A stretch of 64,000 nt of DNA from an uncultured Methanomicrobiales archaeon (GCA_949320185.1 CASGHK010000043.1:26609-90608); one strand, 5' to 3'. Counted from the first letter of the stretch, positions 35,225 through 44,128 are shown. The notes: a model not told the origin generated them from the sequence alone. Program-made: numbers and translations.

Positions 35225-36452
35225 CGGGGGCCTCTTCATGCCCGAGGCACCGGGCGAGCAGGGGCAGGAAGGTGCCGGCGTCCGAGACGATCCCGATCGC
35301 CTGCATCGTACCCCGGTCCATCAGTTTCGTCACGGACGCCGGGTTGATATCGACGCAGATCGTCTTGACATCGGCGGGAAGACAGTTGCCGACCGCGATC
35401 GAGTGGAGGAGTGTCCCGACCATCAGGACCATGCTGCACCCCCGGAGGTGCTCGCGGATCGCGTCCTGTGCAACCACCATGTCGGTGATAACGTCGGGGA
35501 GGGGGCCATCGTCACGCAGGGAGCCGGCGAGGACGAACGGCGCGCCTCGTCTGACGCACTCATACATGACCCCGCTCGTCACGACACCCGACTCCACCGC
35601 CTTCTGGATCGATCCGGCGCGCAGCACCTCGGCGATCGCGTAGAGGTGGTTCCGGTGGCCGTGCGCGGTCGGTTTCCCGGTCGAGAGGTCCATGCCGAGC
35701 GAGGTGCCGTAGAGGCTGTTCTCGATATCGTGCGTCGCAAGAGCGTTACCGGCGAAGATCACGTCGACAAAACCCTCGCGCACGAGCCAGGCGAGCGCTG
35801 GGGCTGCCCCGGTGTGGACGATCGCCGGGCCGCCGACGAGTCCGATGCGCCCACCTGCCCGCTTCAGCTCGACCATCTCGTGTGCGATCTGCCGGATCAG
35901 GGTCTCGCTCGGCCGCTCTGAGGAGACCGTTCCGTGCATGAACTCGAAGGTCGTCGTCTCACGCGGGCGCTCGGGGGGCCGGACCAGGACCCCCTCTTCG
36001 CCGACGACGACCAGCTCACCCCGCTTCAGTTTCGAGAGCGGGACGCACCGCGCGACCCGCGCATTGGGATCGACGGTGACCAGGCAGTCCATCTCAATGT
36101 CCTCGACCGGGAGCCACTCCCCGCGCCACTTCACCGAGGTCGGGTAGTTGGTGGTGGTGTAGAAACCCCTGGGGATCACCCGGTCCTCCTCCGCAGGGAC
36201 GAGCCGGACGTCCTCGACCGATGCCTGGCGGGCCCCGAGACGATGGAGGTCGGAGAGGATCTCCCCGAGACGGAGTTCATTCTCAGCCGAGACGAGCAGG
36301 CGCGCGTACGTCGGGTCCGTCTTGTGCTTGCCCACGTCGAAGACCAGGATCTCGAACGACCCTCCCCGGTCCATGATCCGGTCGAAGACCTGGGTCATGA
36401 TCCCCGAGTCGATGATGTGGCCCTCGAGCTCGATCTCCCTCGCGGTCTGCAT
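35214..36452 (-). CDS. TIGR00300-family LOR/SDH protein (archaeal ornithine cyclodeaminase type)
   Basis: A 412-residue protein of the archaeal TIGR00300 family. An N-terminal LOR/SDH bifunctional-enzyme domain (about residues 1-100) precedes a Rossmann-like half with GGRIGLVGGPAIVHTGA (about 203-219), FAGNALATHDIENSLYGTSLG and SGVMYECVRRGAPFVLAGSLRDDGPLP. A methanococcal member was shown to act as an ornithine cyclodeaminase, giving proline from ornithine with NAD+; that activity is likely but not certain here. The 3' end overlaps convergent RaSEA by 11 bases. Confidence 0.85.
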   Translation of the reverse strand: MQTAREIELEGHIIDSGIMTQVFDRIMDRGGSFEILVFDVGKHKTDPTYARLLVSAENELRLGEILSDLHRLGARQASVEDVRLVPAEEDRVIPRGFYTTTNYPTSVKWRGEWLPVEDIEMDCLVTVDPNARVARCVPLSKLKRGELVVVGEEGVLVRPPERPRETTTFEFMHGTVSSERPSETLIRQIAHEMVELKRAGGRIGLVGGPAIVHTGAAPALAWLVREGFVDVIFAGNALATHDIENSLYGTSLGMDLSTGKPTAHGHRNHLYAIAEVLRAGSIQKAVESGVVTSGVMYECVRRGAPFVLAGSLRDDGPLPDVITDMVVAQDAIREHLRGCSMVLMVGTLLHSIAVGNCLPADVKTICVDINPASVTKLMDRGTMQAIGIVSDAGTFLPLLARCLGHEEAPVTG

Positions 36453-36518
36453 AGGCTGTACTATCTCTCGGCGGCTGTTATCCCTTTTTCGGTGATCGAC
36501 GCCCGGATAGGGCCAGAA

Positions 36519-37103
36519 TTAGTTTCCGGCAAGATGGCGCTCCGCGGCGGCAAGGGCGGCCCTGGTGTTGACGTTGTGGCAGAGTGATGGGTCGTCAATC
36601 CGAAGCCGGCACTCCTCCTGGGCGGCTCCCATTCGTCCGGCATGGAGGACGTTGATCCCGGAGGGGGCCGCCCACCGTCCGTCGACCAGCTCGACGTATG
36701 GTCCAGCGTCGGCCCCGTCGACGACCGGAACCCAGACCGAGAGGGCGGGGCACGTCTGGTCGTGGTAGGCCTGGACGACCTGCTCGATGAGTGGTGCGGA
36801 GATGCAGGGGAGGTCCGCTGCGACGGTGAGGACCGGTTCGTCGAGCCCGAGAAGAGCGACCGCTTCGGACAGGTCCTCGACGTAGCCAACGCCGGCGGTA
36901 CAGATGCAGAGGATGTCGTGCGCCCGGCACCAGTTCTGGGTGTACGGCGTCCGCGGCGAGGCGACGACCACGGGTTCGACCCCGGCTTTGACGAGGGCGT
37001 CTGCCACTCGCTCGATCAGGGGTAGACCATTGCAGAGCGCGAGCGGCTTCTCCCCCACGCCAAAGCGGGTGCCGCGGCCCCCGGCCAGGATCAGGCCAAG
37101 CAT
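36519..37103 (-). CDS. cobY: adenosylcobinamide-phosphate guanylyltransferase CobY
   Basis: A 194-residue nucleotidyltransferase that attaches GMP to adenosylcobinamide phosphate, the archaeal replacement for bacterial CobU. The N-terminus LILAGGRGTRFGVGEKPL is the GTP-binding signature, and LTVAADLPCISAPLIEQVV (about residues 92-110) is typical of CobY. Its start lies inside the 3' end of the cobD-like gene (13-base overlap), so the two cobalamin genes are translated together. Coenzyme demand in methanogens comes from the corrinoid methyltransferase Mtr. Confidence 0.9.
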   Translation of the reverse strand: MLGLILAGGRGTRFGVGEKPLALCNGLPLIERVADALVKAGVEPVVVASPRTPYTQNWCRAHDILCICTAGVGYVEDLSEAVALLGLDEPVLTVAADLPCISAPLIEQVVQAYHDQTCPALSVWVPVVDGADAGPYVELVDGRWAAPSGINVLHAGRMGAAQEECRLRIDDPSLCHNVNTRAALAAAERHLAGN

Positions 37104-38080
37104 GCCTCGAGCCCCTCGAGGAGACGGCGGTTCTCATCACGCGTCCGGACGGCGACCCTGATATGCCCGGGCATTCCGAACGAGGCACAGTCCCTGATCC
37201 GGATGTGACGGGCTGCAAGCGCCGTTGAGAGCGCCGGCACGGGCACGGGGCTCTCGGCGCAGATGAAGTTCGCCGCTGCCGGCATGGGAACGAAGCCGAG
37301 CGCCACCAGCCCGTCCTGCAGCAGGGCTCGTTCGAGGCGGATCCGCTCCCTCGACCCCTCCAGGGCTGCATACTCCCGCAGGGCGGCGAGACCGAACTCC
37401 TCGGCAAAGGCATTCACCGACCAGGGAGCGCGGCACCGTTCGCACCGGTCGACGAGGTCGGGGGAACCGAAACCGAAGCCGATCCGGATCCCTGGAACGG
37501 CGAAGGCCTTGGTCATCGACCGGAGAACGAAGACGCGGTCGTCCCCGGAGTCGATCATCGACGCACTGGGGTCCGCGAGCTCGATGAAGGCCTCGTCGAC
37601 AAAGAGACGCCCGTCCTCCGGCAGCCCGTCGAGCACCTTCACCACCTCGTCGCGTGGGAGGAGCGCTCCGGTCGGGTTGTTGGGATTGCAGAGGAACCGG
37701 ACGGCTGCGCGCGAGGGGTCATCGGTCACGCTCGCGCCGGCGAGCGCGGCGGCGACGCGGTAGTCGCCGAAGGTCGACCGGTCGATCAGCACCCGGTCCC
37801 CCGGGCCGAGCGCTGCCTGGCAGAAGGACCGGATCACCTCGACCGATCCATTCCCAACCGCGACCTCGTCTTCACGCCTACCGAATGCGCGCGCGATCGC
37901 CTGCTTCAGGGCGGGATACCGGTCGTCGGGGTAGTGCTCGAGGCAGGCGGAGGTCGGGGTCCAGGGGACGCTCGGCGCAAAGGGGTTGAGATTCGCCGAG
38001 AAGTCGAGCCAGCCCTCATCGTGCTGCTCGGCCCGTGCGAGTCCGCCGTGCACGGCGCGCGGGGGGATCGGTCGGTGCAT
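37091..38080 (-). CDS. cobD: threonine-phosphate decarboxylase CobD
   Basis: A 329-residue PLP enzyme of the histidinol-phosphate aminotransferase-like family, here most likely L-threonine-O-3-phosphate decarboxylase, which makes the aminopropanol phosphate linker of cobalamin. Signs are LDFSANLNPFAPSVPW near residue 25, VGNGSVEVI, RFLCNPNNPTGALLP, FVDEAFIELAD and the PLP-lysine motif RSMTKAFAVPGIRIGF (about residues 187-202). Overlap with cobY supports the cobalamin role over histidine biosynthesis. GGTACCTCC directly precedes the start. Confidence 0.88.
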   Translation of the reverse strand: MHRPIPPRAVHGGLARAEQHDEGWLDFSANLNPFAPSVPWTPTSACLEHYPDDRYPALKQAIARAFGRREDEVAVGNGSVEVIRSFCQAALGPGDRVLIDRSTFGDYRVAAALAGASVTDDPSRAAVRFLCNPNNPTGALLPRDEVVKVLDGLPEDGRLFVDEAFIELADPSASMIDSGDDRVFVLRSMTKAFAVPGIRIGFGFGSPDLVDRCERCRAPWSVNAFAEEFGLAALREYAALEGSRERIRLERALLQDGLVALGFVPMPAAANFICAESPVPVPALSTALAARHIRIRDCASFGMPGHIRVAVRTRDENRRLLEGLEACLA

Positions 38081-38248
38081 TGGAGGTACCTGTTGTCCTT
38101 TATCGCTCTTGCAGGTTTTGAGGGCGACCGCGCGCCGCGTACTGCCGCTCGCGATTGTGAGACCGAACCCATACTACCGCTGATTCCCGGCAGGAGACCA
38201 AAAATCCGACGGATCGGGTCATTTCTGTTCGATAGAAATAGAAATGAA

Positions 38249-38255
38249 TATATAA
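38249..38255 (+). promoter_or_regulatory. TATA element of cdrS-ftsZ
   Basis: TATATAA inside a 20-base AT tract (AATATATAACAATATAA, 38247-38263). It predicts a start of transcription near 38275-38282, leaving an untranslated leader of about 80 nt that contains the whole GTCAG repeat cluster. Confidence 0.6.
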
Positions 38256-38276
38256 CAATATAATCAACAATCAAAA

Positions 38277-38343
38277 GTCAGCCGGTCAGACGCTAAGTCG
38301 CCACTGGTCAGACAAAAGACTGACATGAGTCAGTCAGAAGTCA
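38277..38343 (+). promoter_or_regulatory. GTCAG repeat cluster (putative operator) before cdrS-ftsZ
   Basis: Within 61 bases the pentamer GTCAG occurs at 38277, 38285, 38307, 38329 and 38333, and its complement CTGAC at 38320; a further GTCA is at 38340. The last copies form a perfect inverted repeat GACTGAC-ATGA-GTCAGTC (38318-38335). The cluster lies between the predicted transcription start and the ATG of the ribbon-helix-helix gene, where an archaeal repressor would block RNA polymerase. RHH dimers often bind short repeats of this type, so autoregulation by the encoded protein is likely (inference). Confidence 0.6.
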
Positions 38344-38359
38344 TACATTCCCGATTACA

Positions 38360-38536
38360 ATGAAACGAATCACCATACGATTGCCCGAGCAACAGATTGA
38401 CCTGCTCGAACAGATGGTCGAAGAGGGCGATTTTCCGACCGTCTCAGAGGCAGTACGCGATGCAGTGCGGGGGCTGATCGAGCGCCGGGGCAATCGTATG
38501 CAGCGGGACAAGGACCAGGTATCATTTAAACTGTAG
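38360..38536 (+). CDS. cdrS: small ribbon-helix-helix regulator (CdrS type)
   Basis: A 58-residue ribbon-helix-helix (CopG/Arc-like) protein: strand [15 protein letters not shown] (residues 2-16), helix 1 to about 24, the turn [19 protein letters not shown], then a basic tail. RHH proteins bind DNA as dimers through the first strand. It sits eight bases upstream of ftsZ and was too short for ordinary gene lists. A small RHH gene coupled to ftsZ is conserved in euryarchaea; in haloarchaea the equivalent CdrS coordinates cell-division gene expression, which is the likely role here. Confidence 0.82.
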   Translation: MKRITIRLPEQQIDLLEQMVEEGDFPTVSEAVRDAVRGLIERRGNRMQRDKDQVSFKL

Positions 38537-38544
38537 GGGTTTCG

Positions 38545-39696
38545 ATGCAGACGATAATAAACGAAGCGCTCAAGAACGCGGAGATCGAGCGCGAGATGCT
38601 GAAGGGGATCATCAACGAGGAGGACTTCAACGGTCAGCCCCGTATCGTGATCGTCGGGTGTGGCGGCGCCGGGAACAACACGATCAACCGGCTCCACCAT
38701 ATGCAGGTCACCGGCGCCGAGACGATCGCCGTGAACACCGACAAGCAGCACCTCGACATGATCCAGGCCGATAAGCGGATCCTGATCGGCAAGTCCCTGA
38801 CCAAGGGGCTCGGAGCCGGCGGGTATCCGGATATCGGTAAGCGCGCGGCCGAGATGGCCCGATCGACCCTCGAGAGCGTGCTCGAGAACGTCGACCTCTG
38901 CTTCGTCACCGCCGGCATGGGCGGCGGCACGGGCACGGGCGCCGCGCCCGTCGTCGCACAGATCGCAAAAGACCAGGGTGCGATCGTTGTCGGCATGGTC
39001 TCGTATCCGTTCCAGGTCGAGAAGGCGCGCCTCCTCCGGGCAGAGGAGGGGCTCGAAGCGCTGAGCCAGTCCGCGGATTCCGTGATCGTGCTGGACAACA
39101 ACCGGCTGAAGTCCTACGTCCCGAACCTCCCGCTGGGCCAGGCATTCTCGGTCATGGACCAGCTGATTGCCGAGACAGTCAAGGGGATCAGCGAGACGAT
39201 CACCGAGCCCTCACTGATCAACATCGACTACGCCGACGTCCGGGCGATCATGAAGAAGGGCGGCGTCGCCGTGATGCTCGTCGGAGAGACCAAGCAGCAG
39301 AACAAGGCCGAGACCGTGGTCCGTGAGTGCCTCTCAAACCCCATGCTCGACATCGACTACCACGGCGCCACCGGCGCGCTGATCCACATCACGGGCGGGA
39401 GCGACCTGACCCTGCAGGAGGCAGAGGCGATCGCGAGCGAGCTCACGTACGAGCTCGACCCGCACGCCGACGTGATCTGGGGTGCACGGATCAAGAGCGA
39501 GTTTGAAGGACGGGTCCGCGTCATGGCGATCATGACCGGCGTCCGGTCGGCCCAGATCCTGGGCAACCAGAACCCCTCGGCCAGACCGAACCCCCCGATG
39601 CCGCAGAAGACCGGGACGAAGCTCGGGAACGTTTTCGATGGTCGTTCAGGTTCCTATACGAAGAGCGGCGGCAGCCAGATCGATATCATAATGTAA
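38545..39696 (+). CDS. ftsZ: cell division GTPase FtsZ
   Basis: A 383-residue FtsZ, the tubulin-like GTPase that builds the division ring. After an N-terminal helix (about residues 1-30) come [17 protein letters not shown], the tubulin signature [10 protein letters not shown] (residues 127-136) and the T7 loop region [15 protein letters not shown]. The C-terminal tail ends in [10 protein letters not shown], a possible partner-binding peptide. It is co-transcribed with cdrS, ends 13 bases before the convergent DUF89 gene, and is followed by an eight-T terminator. Confidence 0.97.
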   Translation: MQTIINEALKNAEIEREMLKGIINEEDFNGQPRIVIVGCGGAGNNTINRLHHMQVTGAETIAVNTDKQHLDMIQADKRILIGKSLTKGLGAGGYPDIGKRAAEMARSTLESVLENVDLCFVTAGMGGGTGTGAAPVVAQIAKDQGAIVVGMVSYPFQVEKARLLRAEEGLEALSQSADSVIVLDNNRLKSYVPNLPLGQAFSVMDQLIAETVKGISETITEPSLINIDYADVRAIMKKGGVAVMLVGETKQQNKAETVVRECLSNPMLDIDYHGATGALIHITGGSDLTLQEAEAIASELTYELDPHADVIWGARIKSEFEGRVRVMAIMTGVRSAQILGNQNPSARPNPPMPQKTGTKLGNVFDGRSGSYTKSGGSQIDIIM

Positions 39697-39702
39697 CCCA
39701 CC

Positions 39703-39710
39703 TTTTTTTT
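39703..39710 (+). terminator. T-run terminator of ftsZ
   Basis: Eight consecutive T begin six bases after the ftsZ stop, an efficient archaeal termination signal. They run into the last codons of the convergent gene. Confidence 0.6.
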
Positions 39711-40560
39711 ATCCGCGCAGAAGCGCGACCTTCTCGCCCACCTCGACGCCGATTCGCATGGCGATCGGTCGGCACTTGGCGGCAAGGAGGTGTGCGATCG
39801 GCGGAAGACCTGAGTACTCGGTGAGCGACTCGTAGTTCGCCATCCCCTTCGCGATGATCAGGTCGGCCCGGTCGATCGCATCCCCCAGTTCGGGGGGGAT
39901 CCGGTCGAGGGGGACACCCATCTCGGACCCGCCGCCGGTCGTCGTGAGCAGGTCGGCGACCAGGTCGATCCCGAGGGCTCGGGCGTCATCCAGCGTCGCG
40001 TCGTTCAGCACCGGCCCGTCGCGGACAGCGACGGTCACCCGTGAACCGCGTCCGACCAGGTGCCCGATAAGGAGCCGGTCGAGCACGATCTCCCCGCAGT
40101 TGTCGGTGATGTAGACCACGCGCCCGAGCAGGCTCTCAATCTCGTCGCAGTGGTCGATCGCGAGCCCCCGGGCGAACTCCTCGTCAAAGAAGGCGAGGAA
40201 GTCGTCGGCGATCCGGTGGCCCTTGACGCCGTGGTCGAAGGTGTTCCCGATGATCGAGGCGATAACGTAGTCCCGGAACGTCACGAGGCGCGGGCCCACC
40301 ACCCGGCATGCATCCCGGACGACGGTCGAGCTCTCCTCCTTGACCCCCGCATACGGGTCACGAACTCCGAGCAGCCCGGCGGCCAACCGGTGAAGATCCG
40401 AGGCGATGACCGGCTGCGGCACCATCAGGTCCCGGAACTCGCCAAGACGCCGACTGCAGGCTGCGATGACGACATCCGCGTCCCCGGGTCGACCGGCAAG
40501 GACACAGGTGTTCTGGATTCGCGAGATCAGGCAGTCAGCGCATTCGGAACTCACCGTCAT
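39709..40560 (-). CDS. DUF89/ARMT1-like metal-dependent phosphatase
   Basis: A 283-residue protein of the DUF89 family, damage-control phosphatases that hydrolyse harmful sugar- or cofactor-phosphates in a metal-dependent way. It has the N-terminal SSECADCLISR cysteine pair (about residues 4-14) of the archaeal subgroup, then DNCGEIVLDRLL, VAVRDGPVLNDATLDDA and IIAKGMANYESL, which place the conserved Asp/Asn metal ligands. It is transcribed alone, convergent with ftsZ. The substrate is unknown. Confidence 0.85.
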   Translation of the reverse strand: MTVSSECADCLISRIQNTCVLAGRPGDADVVIAACSRRLGEFRDLMVPQPVIASDLHRLAAGLLGVRDPYAGVKEESSTVVRDACRVVGPRLVTFRDYVIASIIGNTFDHGVKGHRIADDFLAFFDEEFARGLAIDHCDEIESLLGRVVYITDNCGEIVLDRLLIGHLVGRGSRVTVAVRDGPVLNDATLDDARALGIDLVADLLTTTGGGSEMGVPLDRIPPELGDAIDRADLIIAKGMANYESLTEYSGLPPIAHLLAAKCRPIAMRIGVEVGEKVALLRG

Positions 40561-40594
40561 ACCGGTAGTGTCGATCCGTCTGAAAGAAAAAGGA

Positions 40595-40668
40595 TGGGGC
40601 CACTGCGATTTGAACGCAGGTCAGAAGACCCCCAGTCTCCTAGGATGGCCAGGCTACCCTATGGCCCC
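40595..40668 (-). tRNA. tRNA-Pro (GGG)
   Basis: On the minus strand the acceptor arms GGGGCCA/TGGCCCC pair fully, the T-arm CTGCG-TTCAAAT-CGCAG is canonical, and the anticodon stem GGAGA/TCTTC closes a loop CTGGGGG with anticodon GGG. The discriminator base is A. CCA is not encoded and no intron is seen. It stands alone between the DUF89 gene and the roadblock gene. Confidence 0.93.
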
Positions 40669-40893
40669 ACGACCTACACTATTTGTCAAAAGACCATATC
40701 TACCTTCGCATCCGCAGTCGAGGGGTCGAAGAGTCAGGGGCCCGAGCCGACCCGTTTCCCTTAATCACCCCAATTATGGGTAATTACAGGGAACAAACGA
40801 GAATCCTCCGCATATATGACTCGAAAGCAATAAATAGACTTTGAACCCTGTACACTCTATTCTCTCTGACGGCTGGCAACGAAGGCAGATATT

Positions 40894-41253
40894 ATGTTGA
40901 AGGAGCGGATTTCTGAGTTTGTGAAGGAGGTCAGCGCCATCGAAGGGGTCGATGGGTGCGCACTGATCTCGAAGGACGGCATCATGATCGGGAAGGCATT
41001 TCCCCGGGAGATCTCCGAGAAGTGGTTCTCCGCGATGAGCGCCTCCGTCCTTGCATCGGCGGAGTCTGCAGCCAGCATCATCGGGAACACGCCGCCGGTT
41101 CATATCAGGATCGACGCCCCCGACGGGCGGATCCTGATCCACGACGCTGGAGAGAAGCTGCTCGTGGTGGCGGTGCTCTTCCGAGCGGTTGATCCAGAAC
41201 CGATCGCCGAACAGATCGAGGCTGTGGCCCGAAGGATCGGAGAGGAACTCTGA
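40894..41253 (+). CDS. roadblock/LC7-domain protein
   Basis: A 119-residue single roadblock/LC7 domain. An N-terminal amphipathic helix MLKERISEFVKEVSAIEGVDG leads into GCALISKDGIMIGKAFP, a central helix with SVLASAESAASIIG, and the final strands RILIHDAGEKLLVVAVL. Such domains pair with small GTPases or response regulators in archaeal signalling and motility. The stop overlaps the start of the response regulator by one base, so the two form an operon. A TATA-like CAATAAATAG lies about 60 bases upstream. Confidence 0.85.
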   Translation: MLKERISEFVKEVSAIEGVDGCALISKDGIMIGKAFPREISEKWFSAMSASVLASAESAASIIGNTPPVHIRIDAPDGRILIHDAGEKLLVVAVLFRAVDPEPIAEQIEAVARRIGEEL

Positions 41254-41879
41254 TGTATACCATCATGGTCGTGGACGACTCCGCCTTCATCGTCGATGTC
41301 TTTGTCACGATGCTCGAACGAGGGGGGTATAAGACGATCGCCACCTATGGCGGCCAGGAGTGCCTCGATGTGCTGAAGACCGAGCGTCCCGACCTGATCC
41401 TGCTCGACATCATGATGGAGCCGATGGACGGGCGCGAGACCCTGGAACGAATCAAGACGAACCCCGAGAGCAAGGACATCCCGGTGATGATGCTGACGGC
41501 CAAGCAGCTCACGCCGGACGAGGCCCAGGAGTACGCGATCTATGTCGAGGACTATGTCCTCAAGCCGATCACCCACCGGGAGCTCTACGATGTGATCGAG
41601 CACATCCTGAACCGGCGCGCCCGAATCCGCCAGGATGTCGAGATGGCCAACGCCGCCGGGATCGACCAGAAGACGATCGACGAGTACGCCCGCCTCTCCA
41701 AGAGCATAGAGGTGAACCGCCGACTCATGTCGATCCTGGAGTCGACCTACAACATCTCGGACACAAAGGCCAAGGTGGGCGAGGAGATCGCCCGGGCGAT
41801 CCGCTCCATGAACATGAACATCGAGTTCCAGGAGGATCGCCTCAGGGAACTGCGCGACCAGATGAAAGTCGGCAATTGA
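41253..41879 (+). CDS. response regulator with C-terminal helical output
   Basis: A 208-residue protein whose first 120 residues are a receiver domain with all key residues: acidic pair Asp8-Asp9, phospho-acceptor Asp52 (LILLDIMMEP), Thr82 (MMLTAKQ) and Lys104 (YVLKPIT). Residues 125-208 form charged helices (AGIDQKTIDEYARLSKSIEV) with no DNA-binding motif, more like a protein-interaction module. It is coupled to the roadblock gene. No histidine kinase is in the window. Confidence 0.88.
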   Translation: MYTIMVVDDSAFIVDVFVTMLERGGYKTIATYGGQECLDVLKTERPDLILLDIMMEPMDGRETLERIKTNPESKDIPVMMLTAKQLTPDEAQEYAIYVEDYVLKPITHRELYDVIEHILNRRARIRQDVEMANAAGIDQKTIDEYARLSKSIEVNRRLMSILESTYNISDTKAKVGEEIARAIRSMNMNIEFQEDRLRELRDQMKVGN

Positions 41880-41919
41880 GATCGGGGGAACAACCCCCCG
41901 CGACATCGCCCCGGCGCCC

Positions 41920-42142
41920 CCCTGCGACACAGCATCCTCATCAGGCGGTCGGGGCGCGCGCGGTCGGGTGCGCGAGATCCGAGATCCGGACAGGATCCGC
42001 GCGGGGCCCAATTCGAGCCCATAACCTTAAAAATCCGACCCACGGCCGGAATTCTGTCGGGCGGCCGGACAGGGCGGCATAAAAAGTCCTTTACGAACTT
42101 TTATATCCTTTTATCCCCTTTTATTAATGCTGTGTCGCAGGG
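41920..42142. repeat. 16-bp perfect inverted repeat flanking the spacer before tRNA-Lys
   Basis: CCCTGCGACACAGCAT at 41920-41935 is repeated exactly in inverted orientation at 42127-42142, separated by 191 bases. The right arm ends six bases before the tRNA-Lys gene, close to where its transcript should begin. The intervening spacer starts GC-rich and ends in an AT/T-rich promoter stretch with TTTTATATCC (42099-42108). It holds no protein-like frame. The arms could pair in a long RNA or mark recombination or protein-binding sites. Confidence 0.6.
42099..42108 (+). promoter_or_regulatory. TATA element before tRNA-Lys / RNA polymerase operon
   Basis: TTTTATATCC lies about 41-50 bases before the tRNA 5' end, giving a likely start near 42128-42132 and a short tRNA leader. 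The same transcript may continue into rpoH, since only 75 bases separate tRNA and gene. Confidence 0.5.
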
Positions 42143-42148
42143 AAGGAT

Positions 42149-42222
42149 GGGTTCGTAGCTCAGTTTGGCAGAGCGCCTGGCTTTTAACCAGGTGGTCGGG
42201 GGTTCAAATCCCTCCGGGCCCG
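42149..42222 (+). tRNA. tRNA-Lys (UUU)
   Basis: Acceptor arms GGGTTCG and CGGGCCC pair over seven positions (two G-U). The D-arm reads GCTC..GAGC. The anticodon stem CCTGG/CCAGG closes the loop CTTTTAA with anticodon TTT, and the T-arm is GGGGG-TTCAAAT-CCCTC. The discriminator is G; CCA is not encoded. It precedes the RNA polymerase operon. Confidence 0.95.
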
Positions 42223-42297
42223 TTTCCACCGTAGCGACTCTGGTTTTCGAGCGGCGATGCAGACTGAACACGTACACGTCCCAGGCGGGAGGGGCAG

Positions 42298-42549
42298 ATG
42301 AGCATCAGGATTAATGTACTGGACCATGTCATGGTCCCCGATCATCAGGTGATGAACGAGGAAGAGGTGCAGGAGCTCCTTGCGCGGTATTCCATCACCT
42401 TCGACCAGTTACCCAAGATCTTTCATGACGACCCGGGCGTGCGCCAGGTCAACGGAAAGGTCGGCGATGTGATCCGGATCGTCCGGCAGAGCCAGACCGC
42501 GGGGATCGCGGAGGCGTATCGGCTGGTCGTCAGGCGACCTAAGAAATAA
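42298..42549 (+). CDS. rpoH: DNA-directed RNA polymerase subunit H
   Basis: An 83-residue archaeal RNA polymerase subunit H, equivalent to the C-terminal domain of eukaryotic Rpb5, located in the lower jaw of the enzyme. The family pattern [22 protein letters not shown] (residues 7-28) and the C-terminal [15 protein letters not shown] are plain. A strong G-rich ribosome site (GGCGGGAGGGGC) precedes ATG 42298. It is the first protein gene of the operon rpoH-rpoB''-rpoB'-rpoA'-rpoA''-rpl30e-nusA. Confidence 0.95.
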   Translation: MSIRINVLDHVMVPDHQVMNEEEVQELLARYSITFDQLPKIFHDDPGVRQVNGKVGDVIRIVRQSQTAGIAEAYRLVVRRPKK

Positions 42550-42565
42550 TTCGGGGGCTGATTCT

Positions 42566-44128
42566 CTGTTAGACCGTAGCATACTCTCACGAGCTTACTT
42601 CTCTCATGAACACGTGGCCCGGCACCAGCTGGACTCGTTCAACCATTTCCTCGAGCACAACCTCCAGAAGGTCGTGAATGAGCAGCGGGTGATCGAGACC
42701 GACATCGAGCACCGTGGCAAGTCGAACGAGCCGGTCTCGGTCGAGCTTGGTGAGATCAGGGTGATGAAGCCCCTGGTCCGCGAGGCCGACGGCTCCCAGG
42801 GCGACCTCTTTCCGAGCGAGGCGCGCCTTCGAAACCTGACCTACGCGGCCCCGATGCAGCTGGACATGACCCTCGTCCAGGGCGGTGAACGTCACGAGCC
42901 CGTTGTCACCACGATCGGCCTGTTGCCGATCATGATCGGTTCGAAGGCCTGCAACCTCTACGGGATGAGCGACGACGAGCGGGTCAGCCACGGCGAAGAC
43001 CCGCTCGATCCCGGTGGATTCTTCGTTGTGAACGGGACCGAACGGGTCCTGATGACCCTGGAGGACCTCGCCTCCAACAAGATCATGACCGAGTTCACGG
43101 AGCGGTACAACGAGCGGATCTACGTCGCGAAGGTCTTCTCGCAGTACCGCGGGTACCGTGCCCTGGTCGTGGTGGAGCGGAACAAGAAGAACCTTCTCGA
43201 GGTCTCGTTTCCCTCGGTCGCCGGCCACCTCAAGTTCGTGGACCTGATGCGGGCACTGGGCCTCGACTCGGACCACGCGGTCGTCGAGGCCGTCTCGACC
43301 GATGAGGACATCCTCACATTCATGATGCAGAACCTCGAGGAGTCCTCGTGCGACTCGGTCGAGGGCGGGATCATGTACGTCGGGAAGAAGCTTGCTCCGA
43401 ACCAGACACGCGACTACCAGCGCAAGCGCGCCGAGTTCGTGCTGGACAATTACCTCTTACCGCACCTCAACTATCTGATGCCGGTCGGTATGAACGATAC
43501 CGACCCGGGATACCAGGCTGCGACCCACGGCGTCCGGTTGGCGAAGGCCCACTTCCTCGGGCGGATGGCTGAGGCCTGCTTCGACCTGGTGCTCGACAAG
43601 CGTCGGATCGATGACAAGGACCACTACTCCAATAAGCGGCTCAAGCTCGCAGGAGACCTGATGGAGGACCTCTTCCGGATCTCACTCAACCGCCTGACCC
43701 GTGACGTGAAGTACCAGCTCGAGCGCGCATCGATGCGACACCGCGACCTCTCTATCGGGACCGCCGTCCGGGCGGACGTCCTGACCGAGCGGCTCCTCCA
43801 CCCGCTCGCGACCGGGAACTGGGTCGGCGGACGCACCGGCGTCTCGCAGCTCCTCGACCGGGTCGACCACATGGCCGTGCTGTCGCACCTTCGCCGCGTG
43901 ATCTCCCCGCTCTCGCGCTCGCAGCCCCACTTCGAGGCGCGTGACCTGCACCCGACCCAGTGGGGCCGGATCTGTCCGAGCGAGACCCCGGAAGGACCGA
44001 ACTGTGGCCTGGTGAAGAACTTCGCCCAGATGGTCGAGATCTCGAAAGGGGTCACGAATGAGGACGAGGTTTTGAGCATGCTCTACTCCATGGGAGTCGA
44101 GGGGCTCAAAGGGGAGGCAATCCGATGA
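42566..44128 (+). CDS. rpoB2: DNA-directed RNA polymerase subunit B'' (N-terminal half of B)
   Basis: About 520 residues, the N-terminal half of the second-largest subunit, split as in other methanogens; it forms the protrusion and lobe. The first ordinary start codon in frame is GTG 42614. The codons before it still encode conserved family sequence ([20 protein letters not shown]), reaching back to a CTG at 42566 that occupies the methionine position before LDR. GGGGGCTGAT lies just upstream as a ribosome site. I therefore place the start at the CTG. The C-terminus overlaps rpoB' by four bases (ATGA). Confidence 0.9.
   Translation: MLDRSILSRAYFSHEHVARHQLDSFNHFLEHNLQKVVNEQRVIETDIEHRGKSNEPVSVELGEIRVMKPLVREADGSQGDLFPSEARLRNLTYAAPMQLDMTLVQGGERHEPVVTTIGLLPIMIGSKACNLYGMSDDERVSHGEDPLDPGGFFVVNGTERVLMTLEDLASNKIMTEFTERYNERIYVAKVFSQYRGYRALVVVERNKKNLLEVSFPSVAGHLKFVDLMRALGLDSDHAVVEAVSTDEDILTFMMQNLEESSCDSVEGGIMYVGKKLAPNQTRDYQRKRAEFVLDNYLLPHLNYLMPVGMNDTDPGYQAATHGVRLAKAHFLGRMAEACFDLVLDKRRIDDKDHYSNKRLKLAGDLMEDLFRISLNRLTRDVKYQLERASMRHRDLSIGTAVRADVLTERLLHPLATGNWVGGRTGVSQLLDRVDHMAVLSHLRRVISPLSRSQPHFEARDLHPTQWGRICPSETPEGPNCGLVKNFAQMVEISKGVTNEDEVLSMLYSMGVEGLKGEAIR

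Noticed and set aside
41881..42082. Plus-strand frame overlapping the end of the response regulator (240 residues, from 41360)
   Set aside because: It is a frame shadow of the regulator that runs into GC-rich non-coding DNA; no start site and no conserved sequence.
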